Part shown: piece after piece, positions 23,901 through 38,900 of the stretch
Numbering within the stretch: the stretch's first letter is position 1
How the letters are laid out: each line of letters opens with the position of its first letter
NCBI RefSeq assembly: GCF_000003815.2
Contig: NC_049980.1
Span: forward strand, 23,261,249-23,325,248
Length of the DNA stretch: 64,000 bases
Source of the DNA: Branchiostoma floridae
Taxonomy: Eukaryota; Chordata; Leptocardii; Amphioxiformes; Branchiostomatidae
Direction: 5' to 3'
Notes under the pieces: model-generated
What the model was told of the DNA's origin: nothing
The model's database searches: none
Seen by the model: the letters and a program-made list of their open reading frames with translations, nothing else
Made by a program: the position numbers and the translations under genes

Positions 23901-26900
23901 GATTCTGTTTGGTACTTGGCGGATAGGAGACACTACAAGATTGGGACAGCTGTCTAAAATCAAGCTGGTTGGTTGGACCTGGTTGCAGGACACTCCTGTT
24001 AGTAACATCAAGGCAAACCGTTTCAGAAGCTCATTACACTTTGAGCAACCCCTGGTGTCCATCCTCTCTGAGTCCAGCAGCTTGCAGAAGAACTCGTACA
24101 TGATTGTCTTAGATCCGGAGCTTAACTCCCGAGACTCTCCCTCCTGGATGATTTGCTCCATGGTGTTCAGGGACACACCCAGCTGCTCTTGTGTCAGTTC
24201 TGGATCGCTGGCTGTCACCAGGCGCTCCAAGATCTGGTCAATGCTCCTGTCTGAACGATCTGTAAGAGCCTCTGCCCAGATCTCCCACAAGTCCTCTGTG
24301 GTCTCATCAACAGCAATTGTCACATCTGCGATGCCGTACTGAGTACTGATTGTAGCTTCCTGGGGATCTGCATCATACAGTTGGACTTGGAACCTTTTCG
24401 GGTAGAACTCAGACGATGCTGTGTCAGGGGTGAGTGTGATCTCCAGTGAAGCTCCACTCCTCCCAGCTACAAACTCTAGCTGTCCTTCAGCCCGCTCATA
24501 GTCCTTCCCTTCCACAGCTGGGTACATGGTGACCCCGGCGACCGTCTGCGTGCCTGACTGTTGGGTCCGGTACTTCACTGTCGCATGCTCGGTCAAGCCA
24601 AACTCCCTGCTGACCATCAGACGAACTATCCTGGATGCTGCATTGAGAACAACTGAGCGGGACTCCAGGCTGAACTGAAGCAGACCATAGGGATAGTCGC
24701 TGTTCTCCATGGTGACCTCTGCAAAGCTTGCTGCAGGGTTGATCTGTGCACCAGGTCCAACCTGGTACAGCTGCACGTAGAACATCACAGGGAACTCCGG
24801 CTTCTGTTGGGGGGCATTAATAGGTAGGATGTATGTCAGGATTTGTCATAAAGATGATTTAACAGTTTTGTGACTAAAGCTTCTATATATTTGCCACTTT
24901 TGTAAACTATACACTTAAAGTTAGTTGGCAATAAAGATGTAAGTCTGATGGCTTGAAACTGATTTGACTTTCTTTGCATAAAGGAATACAATACAATCTG
25001 GAGCACCAGGCAGATGATGAACTAGATGGCAGTGAAAAGTACCTCAAATCATTTTTTTGTTACTCTCTCTATTGATCAGACGTACTACTAAGTACCTAAC
25101 TCTACTGTCACAGTGATGCACTTGTTTTGAAAAATCCCACATACCAGATCATTGACCAGCTGGACAGTGATGGTGCATGTGGCCATGCCAGCCACACACA
25201 GCACATCCCCCTGCACAGCCTCCAGCTCAGACAGCAGAGACACCCCATCCTTGATGAGCATCACAGATGATTTGTCGAATGTTGCTCGCCAGTAAACCTG
25301 ACAAGGAAACATACAAGAAATGTTTCAATTACCATAATCTAAGAGTCTGTTTCATTGTCTCTCATGACAAAGACCAGATCTACAGATCTGAATTTTTTTT
25401 AAATCTCAGTCTATTTACATTGAAGAACCTCAAAAATGAACACAGTAAAAAGTTAAGTCAAAACAAACAACTTCATTTCAAGACATAACCAGTAATTTGT
25501 TGCAGCCATGATTGAACTATTGAATTTAGTTTGCAATTCTTTTGACTTTGCACACTTACCCTCACATCCTCAAAGAAGTTACTTCCCCTGTCAATGACAA
25601 GGTCCACCGAGCCTGTATCATCTTCATACACCTCCTCGTACAGACTCCTGGTGATGAAACCTATCTCTCCATTTTGTCCATCATTGCCAGCAATGACTAC
25701 CGTAAGATAACCCTGTAAAGGAAAAATGCAGCATTTTTATAATTCTAAATCCTGTCTGGTTTGTACATGTACATGTACCAGCATTGCATTTTGTTTACCA
25801 CCAACTTCCCAATGAAACAGATTGAAATAAAAAAAGTAGTTTTAAAAACAGCATCATACTTTATGTTAAGAATATGGCGGACGAATGGTTTTTCAATATA
25901 AATGATACTCATTTGCATATTAATGCTCTCAGTATAATGTTCGGTATTTCTAGTGAACGTTGCCCGGTTCTGTCGAATCTTATCCTCCTTTTAGGCAACA
26001 TATTTGTTTGTAAAAATTGTAAGCATTCTTTGAATTTGTCTGCCTTCATATCCTTTGTTTCATACTTTTATAAATTAGAAAAAAACATAGCAATTCGGCA
26101 AAGCAAACTGCTTAAACACAGGGGGAAGTGGGGAAACTTAAATAACTTATTTTCTGTCAGCACCATATCTTAAACAAATGTATAGTGATATTGTTGAAGG
26201 AATATGGGCAAAGGGGTTTAGGACTAACGTTAACTGTTGTTACTGGTTTTTGCTTTTATTTTGTGGTTTTTACATGTGCTTTGTTTAACGTATTTGTAGC
26301 TGCCATGCTTTCTTTTTGTTGTTTGTTTTGCAAAAAGTAATAAAGAATGATTGGGAAAAAAAAAGAATATGGCAATGACTGGGTTATAGTTACTATCCTC
26401 ACCTGTTCTCCATTGTCAGCGTTGGGATTTGCTACTCTGGCCCCTCCTGTTGGGTTAGTGAGGTACAGAAACAGCACCTCTGTTGGCTCAGGTAGGCTGT
26501 CATCAGTGATGCTGAATGGTACAGTGCTTTCCCTCTCACCCTCCTATGGGTTAGGAATTGAAGTTAGATACAGCGGGAAGAAGACATTTCTGGAAAGAGT
26601 TTAGTGCTAATAGATATCTGGTGAACGTATCTCAATATCATGGTCAATAGTTACCCATACAACTTCTTGTGGAGTTACTGTAATTCCTCTGCTCTCAGAA
26701 TTTACAAGATGGTAAATATACACAGTAGTTGAGTACTTTGCATGACTGAATATTTGATTCTGACCTGGAAACTCAGAGTGACGTCTAAGGCTGAGCTGTA
26801 GTCCTGACCCACAGTAACTCTGTCCCTCATGTCTGCTGCCATGGCAGCTTGTAGCCCAGGTGCATCAGGGTTCTGTGCCCAGACTTCTCCCCCTCCGGTG

Positions 26901-29900
26901 GAACGTACTGACACACTTACAGCACCAAATGTACCACCTGGTAGTCATACAGAGTTATACTATCATTAGAGATCCATTGATAGAGAGCACATAGAGAGCA
27001 CATTGGGAAAACTAGAAACAATAGGCATATATGCTCTTTACCTCCCAACCAAAAAACAAGAATACTTGTCCTGTACCCAACAGACAGTGATTCCAAACTG
27101 CAATATTTCCAAAATATTGCAGTTTGATATCACCATCCATCGACTTGATATCCAAATACCCAATTTTCAATACAATGAATATAGGTTATCCTTCAGATAA
27201 AGGTGAACTAGCATTAGATAGCACTGTGTTCTTTTTCCTGTGGGCTTACTATGGAAGTACATGTACATGGTAAGCCCATAATCATGAGCTTTACATTAGG
27301 GTACAGAGAGGCTTAAAGTTACTAGTGCTAAGTAGCCAGTTACCATGCATATGAAACAGACATAGAAAACCTTAAATTTTTACAACATACAATACTTGTT
27401 CACTTAAACTGTAAGCTCCTATAAGTATCAAGGAATGTAGTGCAGACCTGTTCTCATGACTGTGATGTAGATGATCTTGGTGCCTGTGCCATCCGTACTG
27501 TCCTCTGTAGTCATGACCTCAGTCTGTGTGAAGCTAAACACACCGTGAGGGTTGTCGTTCTGTTGGATGGTGATCTTAGCCACAGAGAACTCTGGGTTCA
27601 GTCTGGGGGACACGCCTGGAGTAGAAGTCAACATGGTCAGCTGACATCAAACTTAGCATGCATCTGATAACAGTCACAAAACTTCAGTACATTGGAGGAA
27701 ATCCAGATCCTTTTAAAGGATACTAATTGCCACATTTATTCTTTTCCAACAGAATAAACATACAGGTCTCAACTAAACTCTATCCTTTTCTTCATAATCA
27801 TACTTCACTAATCATCATCTTACTTCACAAATGGTCGAAAATTTTCTCCAACCTGTTTCCCTTGTGCTGGGCAGCACCTCCACTGAGGTGATGTTTACAT
27901 AGAAGACCTCGTCCAGTTCAGGGATATTCAGACTGTCCTGCAGCAGAGGCACCAGAATCTGCACTGTCCTCTCTCCTGACTCCAGAATGATGGACCCACT
28001 GGTGACAGGCTCAAAGTCCTGTCCTGCCACAGCTGTCCCAGATGATGTCATGTAGATGATGCGAGTGTTGTTCAGAACTCCCAACTGTCGCTCTACAGTC
28101 AAGGAGACCTGAAACAAACCAAATTGACTTTTAGAACACATCTTCCTTTGAGACTTTTCACCCAAAATGTTATGTAGTCTATCTACAATAACTGTTCAAA
28201 ATGAAATGATTACAATATTTGATCATATTGCAGTTGATGACTGAATCCCATTTAGCATTTTTTTAAATAAATTATTAAACTTTTGACAAATTGTGGCATG
28301 CAAATCATACTGACTTGTGCCTATTCAAGGGGCAAATGGAGGATTATCTTTTACCTGTTGTTGGTTTTCTGTGACAGTTACGTCCCTTGAGTCCACTGCA
28401 AACTGTATGACTCCATTTGGCTCAATCTCAGCAACAAGACGCCCATCAGTAAGCAGCGCCTCCCCTCCAGCGGGGGTGACAGCAGTAAGTCGCACAGCAA
28501 ACAGTTCTCTGGTACCAGGACTTGGTGAAAGCTGGAGAAATGAAATGATAAATCATGTTGAGTTAAACTGCATGATTTTACTTACCTGGTTATTACGCTC
28601 TGATTAAGTTAAGTGTTCTTTGTGCTTTAAAAATATCACCCAGAGAAATTTTCTGGAATGTTGAAACTGTATGTGATATGCATATACACTCTCATATCAA
28701 AACTAGCAAAAGACTGGCTTTACAGTAAGCTACAATAGACCAGGAATAGCACAATTTGTTCATCTAAGAAGAAAGATATTTCTCCTTGGTGCTGAATTAC
28801 TGGTTGCGCTGATATCACCTTCTCTGTCCTTGGTGCTGAACACAACTTTCACTACATTACAAGCATCTCTGCAACAAAGTCTGAATTACAGTGGTAAAAG
28901 GACAAAAGAGTCCAGTTTGTTCCCAATGCTTATCAAGACAAGCTTCAACATACAATTGATTTTGTTCTTAAAGGCTTAGGTCACATTTCCAAACCGCGGC
29001 CCGGCCGGGATGTTATAAGAAATGAGAAAATCAAAATGTATGCCTAGAGATACACACATATCATGGCCATGGATCTAATTTTGACATTTTGTGTATTTTG
29101 ATATCTTTCATATCATTCTTTTCGCTCCTGAAAGCTGCCCATCCGGGCCCTGGTTTGGAAATGTGACCTAAGCCTAACTTGACAGTCTAATGACTACGTA
29201 TCAGGGTGACTGACTGTCCACAAGATAGTGTACCTTATTAGGAATCTGTCATAGTGACCACAAACTCACCTGTACAATAAAGCTGCGAGTTGACACACCG
29301 TTAGGCATGGTGAGGGTGGACTCTACAGGACTGATGATGCCTGGGACGAAGCCTTCCGGAAGGTTCTCCTGACTCTCAGCCTGCCAGTGCACTGTCACCT
29401 GCTTGAAAGCTCCTACCCTGGTCACTGTCAGCTCAGCCTGTAGGGTGGCTGTGGCAAGGAATGAAGAACAACTGATAAATGACTGGGGATAAATTTAAAG
29501 GGGAAGATTTTCACAATGCCATCTATATGGAACAAGGTGTTTCTATCTCTTTTATAATTTTTTTCATAAGCTGGAAATTTTGAACTACCAAACCATCAAA
29601 CATGATTGATTTGATTGAGAAAAAGATCACTGTATTAGATGACTATTTTGAGCAAACTAGCATCAAAGCTTCCTTACCTTCATTCACATTGACCACCAGG
29701 GACTCAAAGCCTATATGAGAATTGCCAGCAGCCTGTGGTACAACTGCCATGGCAGTTCTGTGGTCTGGATCAATCCTTGGCAGCAAACCTGACTCTGTAA
29801 AGTGTATAGAAAGTTTGTGTAACAACTGGAAAAGTATGCCATGTTAAGGTGAACTGATAAGACCTTTCAGAAACTCAATTTTTTTCTCAAAGATCCATGC

Positions 29901-32900
29901 TTTGAACCAATGTCACAATCCATTTAACAGTTAGCAAGTAAAGGAATCCAATACTGACCGAGTGTTCCCTGAGGCACCACATCTGTGAGGGTCACAACAA
30001 AGGTTGAGCCAACAGGAAGGAACACCCCTTCTGTGACAGGAACATCTTCTATGGCCTGTTTGGGCAAAAGACAGAGATTGACCTTTATATCAATTGATAA
30101 ATGGCTGTGAGTATTCACTCAAAAGTTGAGTTGAACAGTCCAGAAATGCATTATGATATCAGATCAGAAAGGTGATTTTGATATACATCCATGCCACTGT
30201 TAACTAGGAAATCCGCAACTTTAGGAACTAGATGTCACATAGTGTTAAAACTTACATAAGTGTCTCCATCTCCAAACCTGACTGACCCACTGGGAACAGT
30301 AGTGTAGGACCTTCCCACAGCAGCCTACAGGAGCACAGAATGAAAAGAGACTTACTTAAGATAATCTGCCAGGCTACATCTTATAGTAAGAAGACATGCA
30401 GTTCTTATTTTGTGTTCTTTTCATGCAACATCTTGCCAATGTGTTGGCATGATAGGTCGGGTGTTTAGCCCAGAACCCAAAGGTCCTTGGTTTGAATCCC
30501 CTGAGATGTCATTAACGTTGTGACCAGTTGTGGGCAAAAGGCAGTGGAAGGTAAGAGTTAAGCTCTGCCTTTCAATACAACTCATCTAGTTACACTAGAT
30601 GACAACTCACTGCCCCTAAAGCCTCAAAAAGGCTATGAGACTACATTTTAGAACATAACAAATTGATACTTTTCACATTACTAACAGTAGCCTTAAAATC
30701 TGATTATGTCACTGTGGTGACTTACTTGAGAGTATGATATATCAAAGTCCACCCTGATGGTGCCAGATGTTCCTTGCTGTCTGGTCACATTCACACGGAC
30801 TGCCCGGGACTGGGCGGTGGTCACTATAACTGTCTGGTACTCCTCAAATACTGCAAACACTCCATGCGGGTCATCATTGGCACTGAAATCATGAATCAAA
30901 ACATAGTGAATTCAAAGAAAATCTCATTGTCAAAGTAGGTAATAGAGTAACTTTTAACATGAGAGACTGTGTGCAATGGAGAGTTAATGTAAAGAGTATT
31001 GGAAGAATTTTCCTACTCAATCTACATTCTACATTGCTCTAAGCAATGCTAGGACATTTTGCTACTTGTTATATCAGTTGCTTTACCTTTGAAACAAATA
31101 AGGAAATATGATATGTCAGTTGGAACATAACTTATCTTTACCATTAACCTAAATAAACATAGTTACCTCACAAAAAACCTTGTGGTGTTCTTGTTGTTTG
31201 CTATTTCCGCGCCTCCCTGCACTCCCACCAGTGCTACAAAGAAGGTCTCCTGCAGCTCAGGTACGTTGTCAGGCAGCAGGGTGAAGGTAACGGCTGAAGT
31301 AGCCACACCATCACTGAAACTGGCAACTCCACTGGAGGGACTGACGTCTGCTGAGGCGGGCATGCTGCCACCTCCGCCGGTCTGCTGTCGGACCTCCCAC
31401 ATAACCTGTTTGCAAACAGATCAGATCATAATTGATAAGTTTATTTGACAATTTGGAGGCTACAATATTATATGAACATATCTTATGTTTTGAATAGTTG
31501 TAGAATAAGGATATACGTAAGCTATTTCTTTTCAGTTTGGTCATCTTTGTGCTTGATCCAGCACCTTCATTTAAATATGATACATACATGTAACGAACCC
31601 ATGCAAATCTGCACAACAAGTGTTTGGACAAGGATCATAATTTCAAAATACTTTCTATAACTAAGGACATCAGAATGGAAAATATGCTACTGAATGTTCA
31701 AAATGAAGAAAATACCACAAACATTGTCAAAAACAAATACAGCTGATCATGACTCGCCTGTATGTCTCCCATTGTTCCCAGAGTTCTCATGATAGGGAGA
31801 GTGATAGATCTGCCAGCATCAGTGGTGGGCTCAGTGTACTGTTGGTCATCCACATCCACAAACTCTACTACACCATTGGGGTCACCATGTTTCCGGATCT
31901 GCACAATGAAAACGCCCATATCAAGCTTATTGGCATGCCCTTACCATTAAGGTTAAGTCCAGGGTAAGGAAGAAAATCCAAGCATCCAACACATACTGTG
32001 ACAGTCTGTATCTGTAAAGCCAGTATAACTGCCCATCATCATAACATGGCCAGGTTTACAGGCATGCAGCACCACTGCAGCTGGTTGTACAGTCTGCAAT
32101 TATTGTATTACAGTTGTTGCACACAGCACAACCGTGTCACACCTAAGCTTTGCACATCTACACATGTATAGCTGCAAGTGTTGTTTAAAGTGATATAATA
32201 AGGATGCTCCTACAGGATATCAATAACTCTATGATCTTTAGGGATTTTCTAACTTACAGTGAGTGTAACGTTGTCCTTTGCTTGGTCAATGTCAGCCCCA
32301 CCAACCACCTCATAGATCACAATGTTGAAGACCTCCTGTACTTCTGGCCCAGGATAAGGCTGGACTGTAATCTGAAACGTCTTCCTGGAGGAGGGGCCTC
32401 CTTCATTGGCATTGAAGTTGAACATCCCTTCCAGGACTTGTGCTGTCGGGTTGTCTGTCAGCATCAGATCATTGGTGACCTGGACTGGTGTGTCTGAATT
32501 TGGTCCAAGGATTCTCCACTTCACCTAAAGAAACATGCAATGGCATACTTCACTTAAAAGATCTTTCAGCTCGACAAGGTCCTTCAGCTTAAGTTCAAAG
32601 TATTTGGTTAAATATTTACTGAAGGAAAATCTTACTTGAACATAGTGTTTTGAACTTGAAACATGTCAGTTTCTAAGTTTCCAGCTACTCATGCTTGAAT
32701 ATAACGTGTTATTCCTGAAGTTTAAGAGAAACAACTTTATCATCATAAAAAGCCTCACCTGAATTGATCCTAGCAGCCCTTCTGACCTCTCTATACTGAA
32801 AGTCAGAGTCTCCTGCCGAGATGGGTTGTCCATGATGATGTCTGTCTCCCCAACAAACCCGACCAGGCCGCTGGGAGAGTCACTCCTGGATATGGTGACC

Positions 32901-35900
32901 TGTGATGTCAGAGCCGTGCCCAGCTGCGCCCCACCCGTGGCTTCCGTGATGGTCAGCTCAAACTTCTCATCATACTCTCTGATCAGGTCATCGTAGATCC
33001 TGACCTCGATGTTGGCCCGATCCTGCCCGTCCATGAAGACCACTTCAGATCCCAGGACATCGTAGTCAGCTCCAGGTGTTGCACCAATGTTCCTAGAAGT
33101 GTACTTGGCTGTGACCTGACCAAAGGTGCCAAAGTTACGGACCACTGGCACTCGAGCAGTGTGGACATCTTCTTGCACTGAAAATACCAATGAAAATCAT
33201 CAACATCAGTGAAATGTTTTACACACAAACTGAACACAAGTCGTATTGGAAGCAACATTTAGGATATTACAGTCACCTGCAAAGTCCAAAGCTTCTGCTG
33301 CAAATTGGATGACACCCTCTGCATTGTCATTTTTCAGAATGGTGACTTCTACTATTGAGACGGACCCAATGATTGGTGGGAGGTCCAGCTGAAGTCCACC
33401 TTCTTGGATACTGAAGTCAGGATTCCTGGAATTAAAAAAAAAACAATGCATCAACAACCTTGTTTAATACAAAGCTAGATTGACCAACCAATATGTATCC
33501 CTTGTAGATTTTTTATATCAACATCACACCCTGGCTCATGTGATGTGAACATGCAGTACTTACATTGGTGCTAACAGTTGCACACTGGTGAGGTTGACGT
33601 AGAAAGTTTCTGGTCCTTCTGGTAGGGCATCTGGTTGTATCTGTACAGTTATGCTTTTGAACTCCTCTTGGTCATTGAAGATCAATTCTGTTGAAAGGGA
33701 ACAGAATTAAAAGAGCTGATTTAATATCTAAACATTAAACACATTCAAAATACTATCAACATGTATCTTCAACAAAGTCATGTATGTTCTACAAGACAAA
33801 AAAATGAATCAGTATTGTAGCAGAACTACATGTTACCTCCATTCCTGGTCCTGTAGTCCAGTCCAGGTGTAGCAGTCCCAGGGGTTGTGCTGTATGTGAT
33901 GCGTACCTGCCCTAGGGGTCCATCTCTCCTCAGCACCAGGATAACCACCTGACAACAACACACTTGCTTAATCATCTGGCAATGTAGACATATAATTTTG
34001 CTATCAGACTATAATTTTGCTATCAGATACTTTCTTGATATATAGTCTTAGCAGTACGTCTTACTATGATCTATCTGATCTTCTTGATGTTTTGGTTTGA
34101 TGAAAAGTAAAGTAGTACACTCAGTGCATTAAAGCCAATGACTGAAAAGAAGAGCTTGTTTGTATAGTCCATATTCAGCAACTGTGTTAGGTTGTGTACT
34201 TTAAACCATCCTGGCCTGGTCATACCTCTTGTAAGTCCTCTGACACTGTCACCCTCTCATGTTGGAACTCAAATCTTCCATATGGATAGTCGCTGGCTAC
34301 AACTGTGACGGTCGCTGTGTCTGAGGCCTGGTTGATCTGTGCCCCTCCTGTCACACCTGCCAGCTGCAGGGTGTACCTTTTCGACACCTCTGGGACGTTG
34401 TCGTCTCGGGTCTGTGAGCAGGACAGACAGGTGATCTTAGTAAAGCACTAAAGCAGACCACAGACACCATTTATCAAATCTTTTTGAGGGCAATCAAGCT
34501 GTTGACATGAAGCAAGCTGACATCTACACATTATATCATTAAAAAAGCTACATCTGTTCTATTTTTGAGAAAACTACACTACATTGCTGCAACACATACT
34601 GTTTAATATAATTTCAGGATTCCAACAGTGCAGAAACTAGATAAAATTGTTTACCAGTCACTGTGTTGAATGTGTTTTTTAACCAAAGGAAGGATGTACA
34701 ACATCATCCTGATTGTTATCTCTTGCCCTTCAGTGTCATCTTTCAAATGATACTGGTCGTACCTGTATGTCAAAGGTTACATTTTGCTGCCTGTCCTGGA
34801 AAACCACTAATCCAGATGTCTGTTGGAAAGTGTCAGCCTCCGAAGGTGTCAGCAGCCAGGTGACCTGCACAGTCCCATAGATCCCTACTCCTCTGGTCAA
34901 ACTAGAGAAAAAAAGCAGTTTAGATTTTTGCTGTGGCTGGCTAAAGCTTTACATTTTCAGAGAAAACAGAGGAAAATGAACTTACTGGTAATGCTTATTT
35001 CATTTTCAAAGATCAGAAAAATGTAGCAGGGAAAAGAAGTTGTACATGTACCTGATACTTGCTGAGCCATCATAGTTGTCATCTGGTTCTCCCACAAACA
35101 CATTTCTGGATACAGGAACAATAGACACATTCCCAGCTGCCCCTGTGTTAGGCTGGATGATCACAGTAGCACTCCCTGTGGAAACAGAAGAGAAAATTAC
35201 TTAGAAAGCAAAGCAACATTTTACGAGGATGTCTCTTCCAACACATAATGAGATGAACACTCTTTATTGTAAGGAGGAGATATCATAATTATAGTTGTTT
35301 TCTTTTGGACTGGAAATTCAAGGCATATAGTATAATTATGGCAATTCATACAGTGTTTTGTCACAAGATCTTAACATATAGCAATTAGCATAAATTACAA
35401 AAAATTTTTCACAGAAACTTTTAAGACAAATTGTGAGTTCTAGTTACCTCTGACAGGGGAGACCTCAGCACCATTGTTGGCATTTGTGAGAGACAGAGTG
35501 AATCTTTCCTCTCCCTCCAGGATGTCATCTGGGTATGTTCGAAGGGTAATTGTACTGGTCATCTGGCCCTGGAACGCAAGAGAAATAATTGTACTTCTTT
35601 TACAAAACATAATTATGTTCACCTGCAAACTTGGCCCTGCATACAAAATGTTCATAACACTAATGTCCGCACTAAAAGGATATGACTCTTTATCATTTAA
35701 TCATCTGATTTGAAATCTATAACATCAAAGGCTACATGTGTTAAAGCCTTTTGTATTGGAAAACAATGGTGATGGCATTCTGCAATACCTGTGAGATAGC
35801 AAACAGAAAACAGGAGAAAGAACCGAAAAATGCGTTAAATGCATAATTCTTACTGGTGAGAATGTCAGGCTCCCGAACATGGGTGTCAGGTCATACTGTG

Positions 35901-38900
35901 CAGCACTTTCCAACCTCCAGTCCACCTGTACTGTTCCCAGCAGGCCTTGCACCCTCTCCACGGTAAACACCACCACACCAGCAGGGTCATCGTTGCTTTG
36001 GGATTCTGACACACTCTTCTACAGTGAAGAAATGCAATAGAATTTACATTAAGTATGAGCACATAAAGGAACCCACCACAAATCAACAAAAGTACACATG
36101 TAGGAGACCGTCTTTGTGTGGTGGATCAAATAAATCTGTCCAGGTATGCAGCTTGTGTGTTGTACCATAAGGCAGATTAACTGGTATGCAATACAGTGAA
36201 AGAAATACAAACAAAGATGAAATAATATAATGTCCCTCTGCCAAAGGACCAAAATATACCATCAGCTGGTGACAATTATCAAAACTGGCCATAGACAGGG
36301 TTTGTAAATCTTTCTTTCATAGGGAAGGATGAATCTTGAGTCTTGATTTACCGCCAGATCTGTGTCAGGGAACTGGAAGAGGCCGTATGGAGAGTCGTTC
36401 TGCAGGATGACTGCAGTGACACTGATCTCCACCCCGAGTTGGGCGCCACCAGTTGGGTTCCGCAGCTGCACACTAAAGGTCTGTAGTACATATTAAAAAA
36501 AAGTGTCACTCACAAAGAATGCAACTTCAAAGATTTAGTGATGAATTCATGGAAGAAATCCCCCCCCCCAAAAAAAAAACTAATTTGAGAAAGGAAAAAT
36601 AAAGTTGAACTTCACAATGCACATTGGTCATACCTCTGGAAACTCAGGAATATCATCATCCACAATGACAATGTCTATGTACTGTGACGTGCTGAGATCT
36701 GGGAAGCTGACGGTGCCAGAAGCAGGCCTGTAGTCCTCGTTCAGTCGTGCTGTTCCGGGTGAGGCCACCCAGTCCACACTGACAGGGCCGAACATCCCCA
36801 CCACTCGGATCACCTCCAGTCGCAGCATGCTGGCAGTTCCCGCTCCTTCATACGTCTCCACATGCCCATCTGCATTCTGTCATCAGGATCAGCAAAACAG
36901 GTAGAAATTCTCAGATTGAACTTGGTGTTACACTTATAGGACAACATTTTTTTTACAAATCATGTGATTTAGCCCATTATCAGCATGTACATGTGTATTA
37001 CCGCATCCCCAAAATTCATACAGTCAACTATTCTTCAATAATACAGAAAACTCTAACAGAAGACCACAATGTTTTCTTGTCACAGTACTTGGTCTCACTC
37101 AATAGCTAATGAAAATAAAATATTTAGAACATACTTTTGTAACATTGAACTGAAGGTACCCCTGGGCATCATCATTCTCATCAATGATGATTTCAGCAAA
37201 CTCCAGACCAGGCCTGCGGATGCCAGGTCCATAGTTGAAGGGGCTGGAGCCCAACAGCTGCACGGATGTGATGTTCATCAGGAACGTCTCATCGCCCTCA
37301 GGGGCATTGTCCTACAGGAGAAAACATATAACAATTATAGCAATTCCTTCTGCTAAAGATGTTTATGAGTACATATTACCTGCAGACTTTTCCTTTAGTA
37401 CCATACTATGCAGGATGGTCTTCTCCAATGCTGTGATACTCAGTTTCAAGAAGCAAATTGCAGTTCTTGATATGTGCATTAAGATGTCCACAGCACAAGG
37501 TAATGCCCAAACCCATCTCTTAAAAAAACTGATGTGTTCAGTGCCTTGTGTTTATGATGTATTGTGTTCATATTAACGTACAGTTTTGCACAAAAATGAT
37601 GACACATGTACATTTATAATTATTGTTGTCACAAAGGTGAACATGCCGTTACCCAGTGCTGGACACGTGCATGTATACAGAACTTGCCTTACCTGTCCAT
37701 ATTCCTAATAGATACATTCCATGGAACAGATGTTGGTACAAGAAAAAAGCCATGAAATGTGTGAGAGAAAACATTTGTAGCAATCTAACAAGATTTTCTT
37801 AATATTCTACACAGAGACGTTATAGCTGGTTACTTGTCTAGTCTAATTATGCATTTTAGGGCCTTTGGCTACAAGGTTTACTGAAGAGGTATTGGCATTC
37901 CAGTGCATTGAAGGAGATAAAAGAATTCTGCAAGCATGGGACAACCAGTTCATGGTTACCAGTATTTTGCACTACATCTGTTAATAGAAAATCAATAGCT
38001 AATAGTGCCATTTTCTTTCACATTGACATAAGTTTGACATAAGTGACATTTTGTAGAGATTAAGGTCAAGAGTAATTATTGGTTTGATGTACATACCGGC
38101 AGGATGTCCACAGTAACTGTAGCCTGTGTGATGTTCTCTCTCATGATTACTGATCCACTCTTATACACATAGTCCTGTCCTGGTGTGGCCAGGTTGGACA
38201 CAGGCAGGTTCAGACCACTGGCACTTGCAGTGCTAGGGAGGATGATATTCATGAAAGATCATCTATTCAATGAAGTTTAAAGGTTTAGATCTCAAGTTCT
38301 CTTAATTCAGTAAGCCTCTCTTCTCTAAATTCTGAAGCTTCCCACAAGAACTTTGCACAACTTGAAAACCCTCTAGTTGAACTTTTGCATCAAAGCTGGT
38401 GATTTTTAAAAGCACAAGCAGGATGTGATAGAATAGTTTATATTGCGGGATATGATACATTTAGTTTAGAGAAAAAAATTAATAAAAGACTGTATAAGTA
38501 CTAACAGAAGATAGTTTTCCTAGGGAGATGCTGGGTCCTCATTCCTCAGAACTTTAGCAATAGTCTTTGAGTCATATTTCCAAAGACCCAACCAAAGAAA
38601 CAGATGATATCTATAATTTCTAAAAGATTTAAAGATTTCTTTAAGATACCTGTAGGAAATCTGGAGATCCCCCAATGTGCCTTGTTCTCTTCCTATTGTC
38701 AGAGTGACTGTTGACTGCCTTTCTGTCTCAGGAACAATCACCCTGAGGGAATCTGATGTCCAGCCCACCACTCCATGTGGGGAATCATTAGGAAGGATGG
38801 TCAGCAGCACTGAGGACCTCTGGGGATTCAGCTGGGAGCCCCGATCTAGCAGGTAAGGAAAAAATAATTAACATGTCAGGAACAACTTTGCTGCAAAAAT

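Noticed and set aside
23899-24342. 147-codon open frame on + opposite the GAIN exon
   Set aside because: Shadow frame of the long coding exon 23340-24800 on the other strand.
35854-36018. A separate extra Calx-beta repeat
   Set aside because: There are too few residues between the two N-D motifs for a domain; the exon itself starts the next ordinary repeat (V-E-R-V-Q-G-L-L-G).
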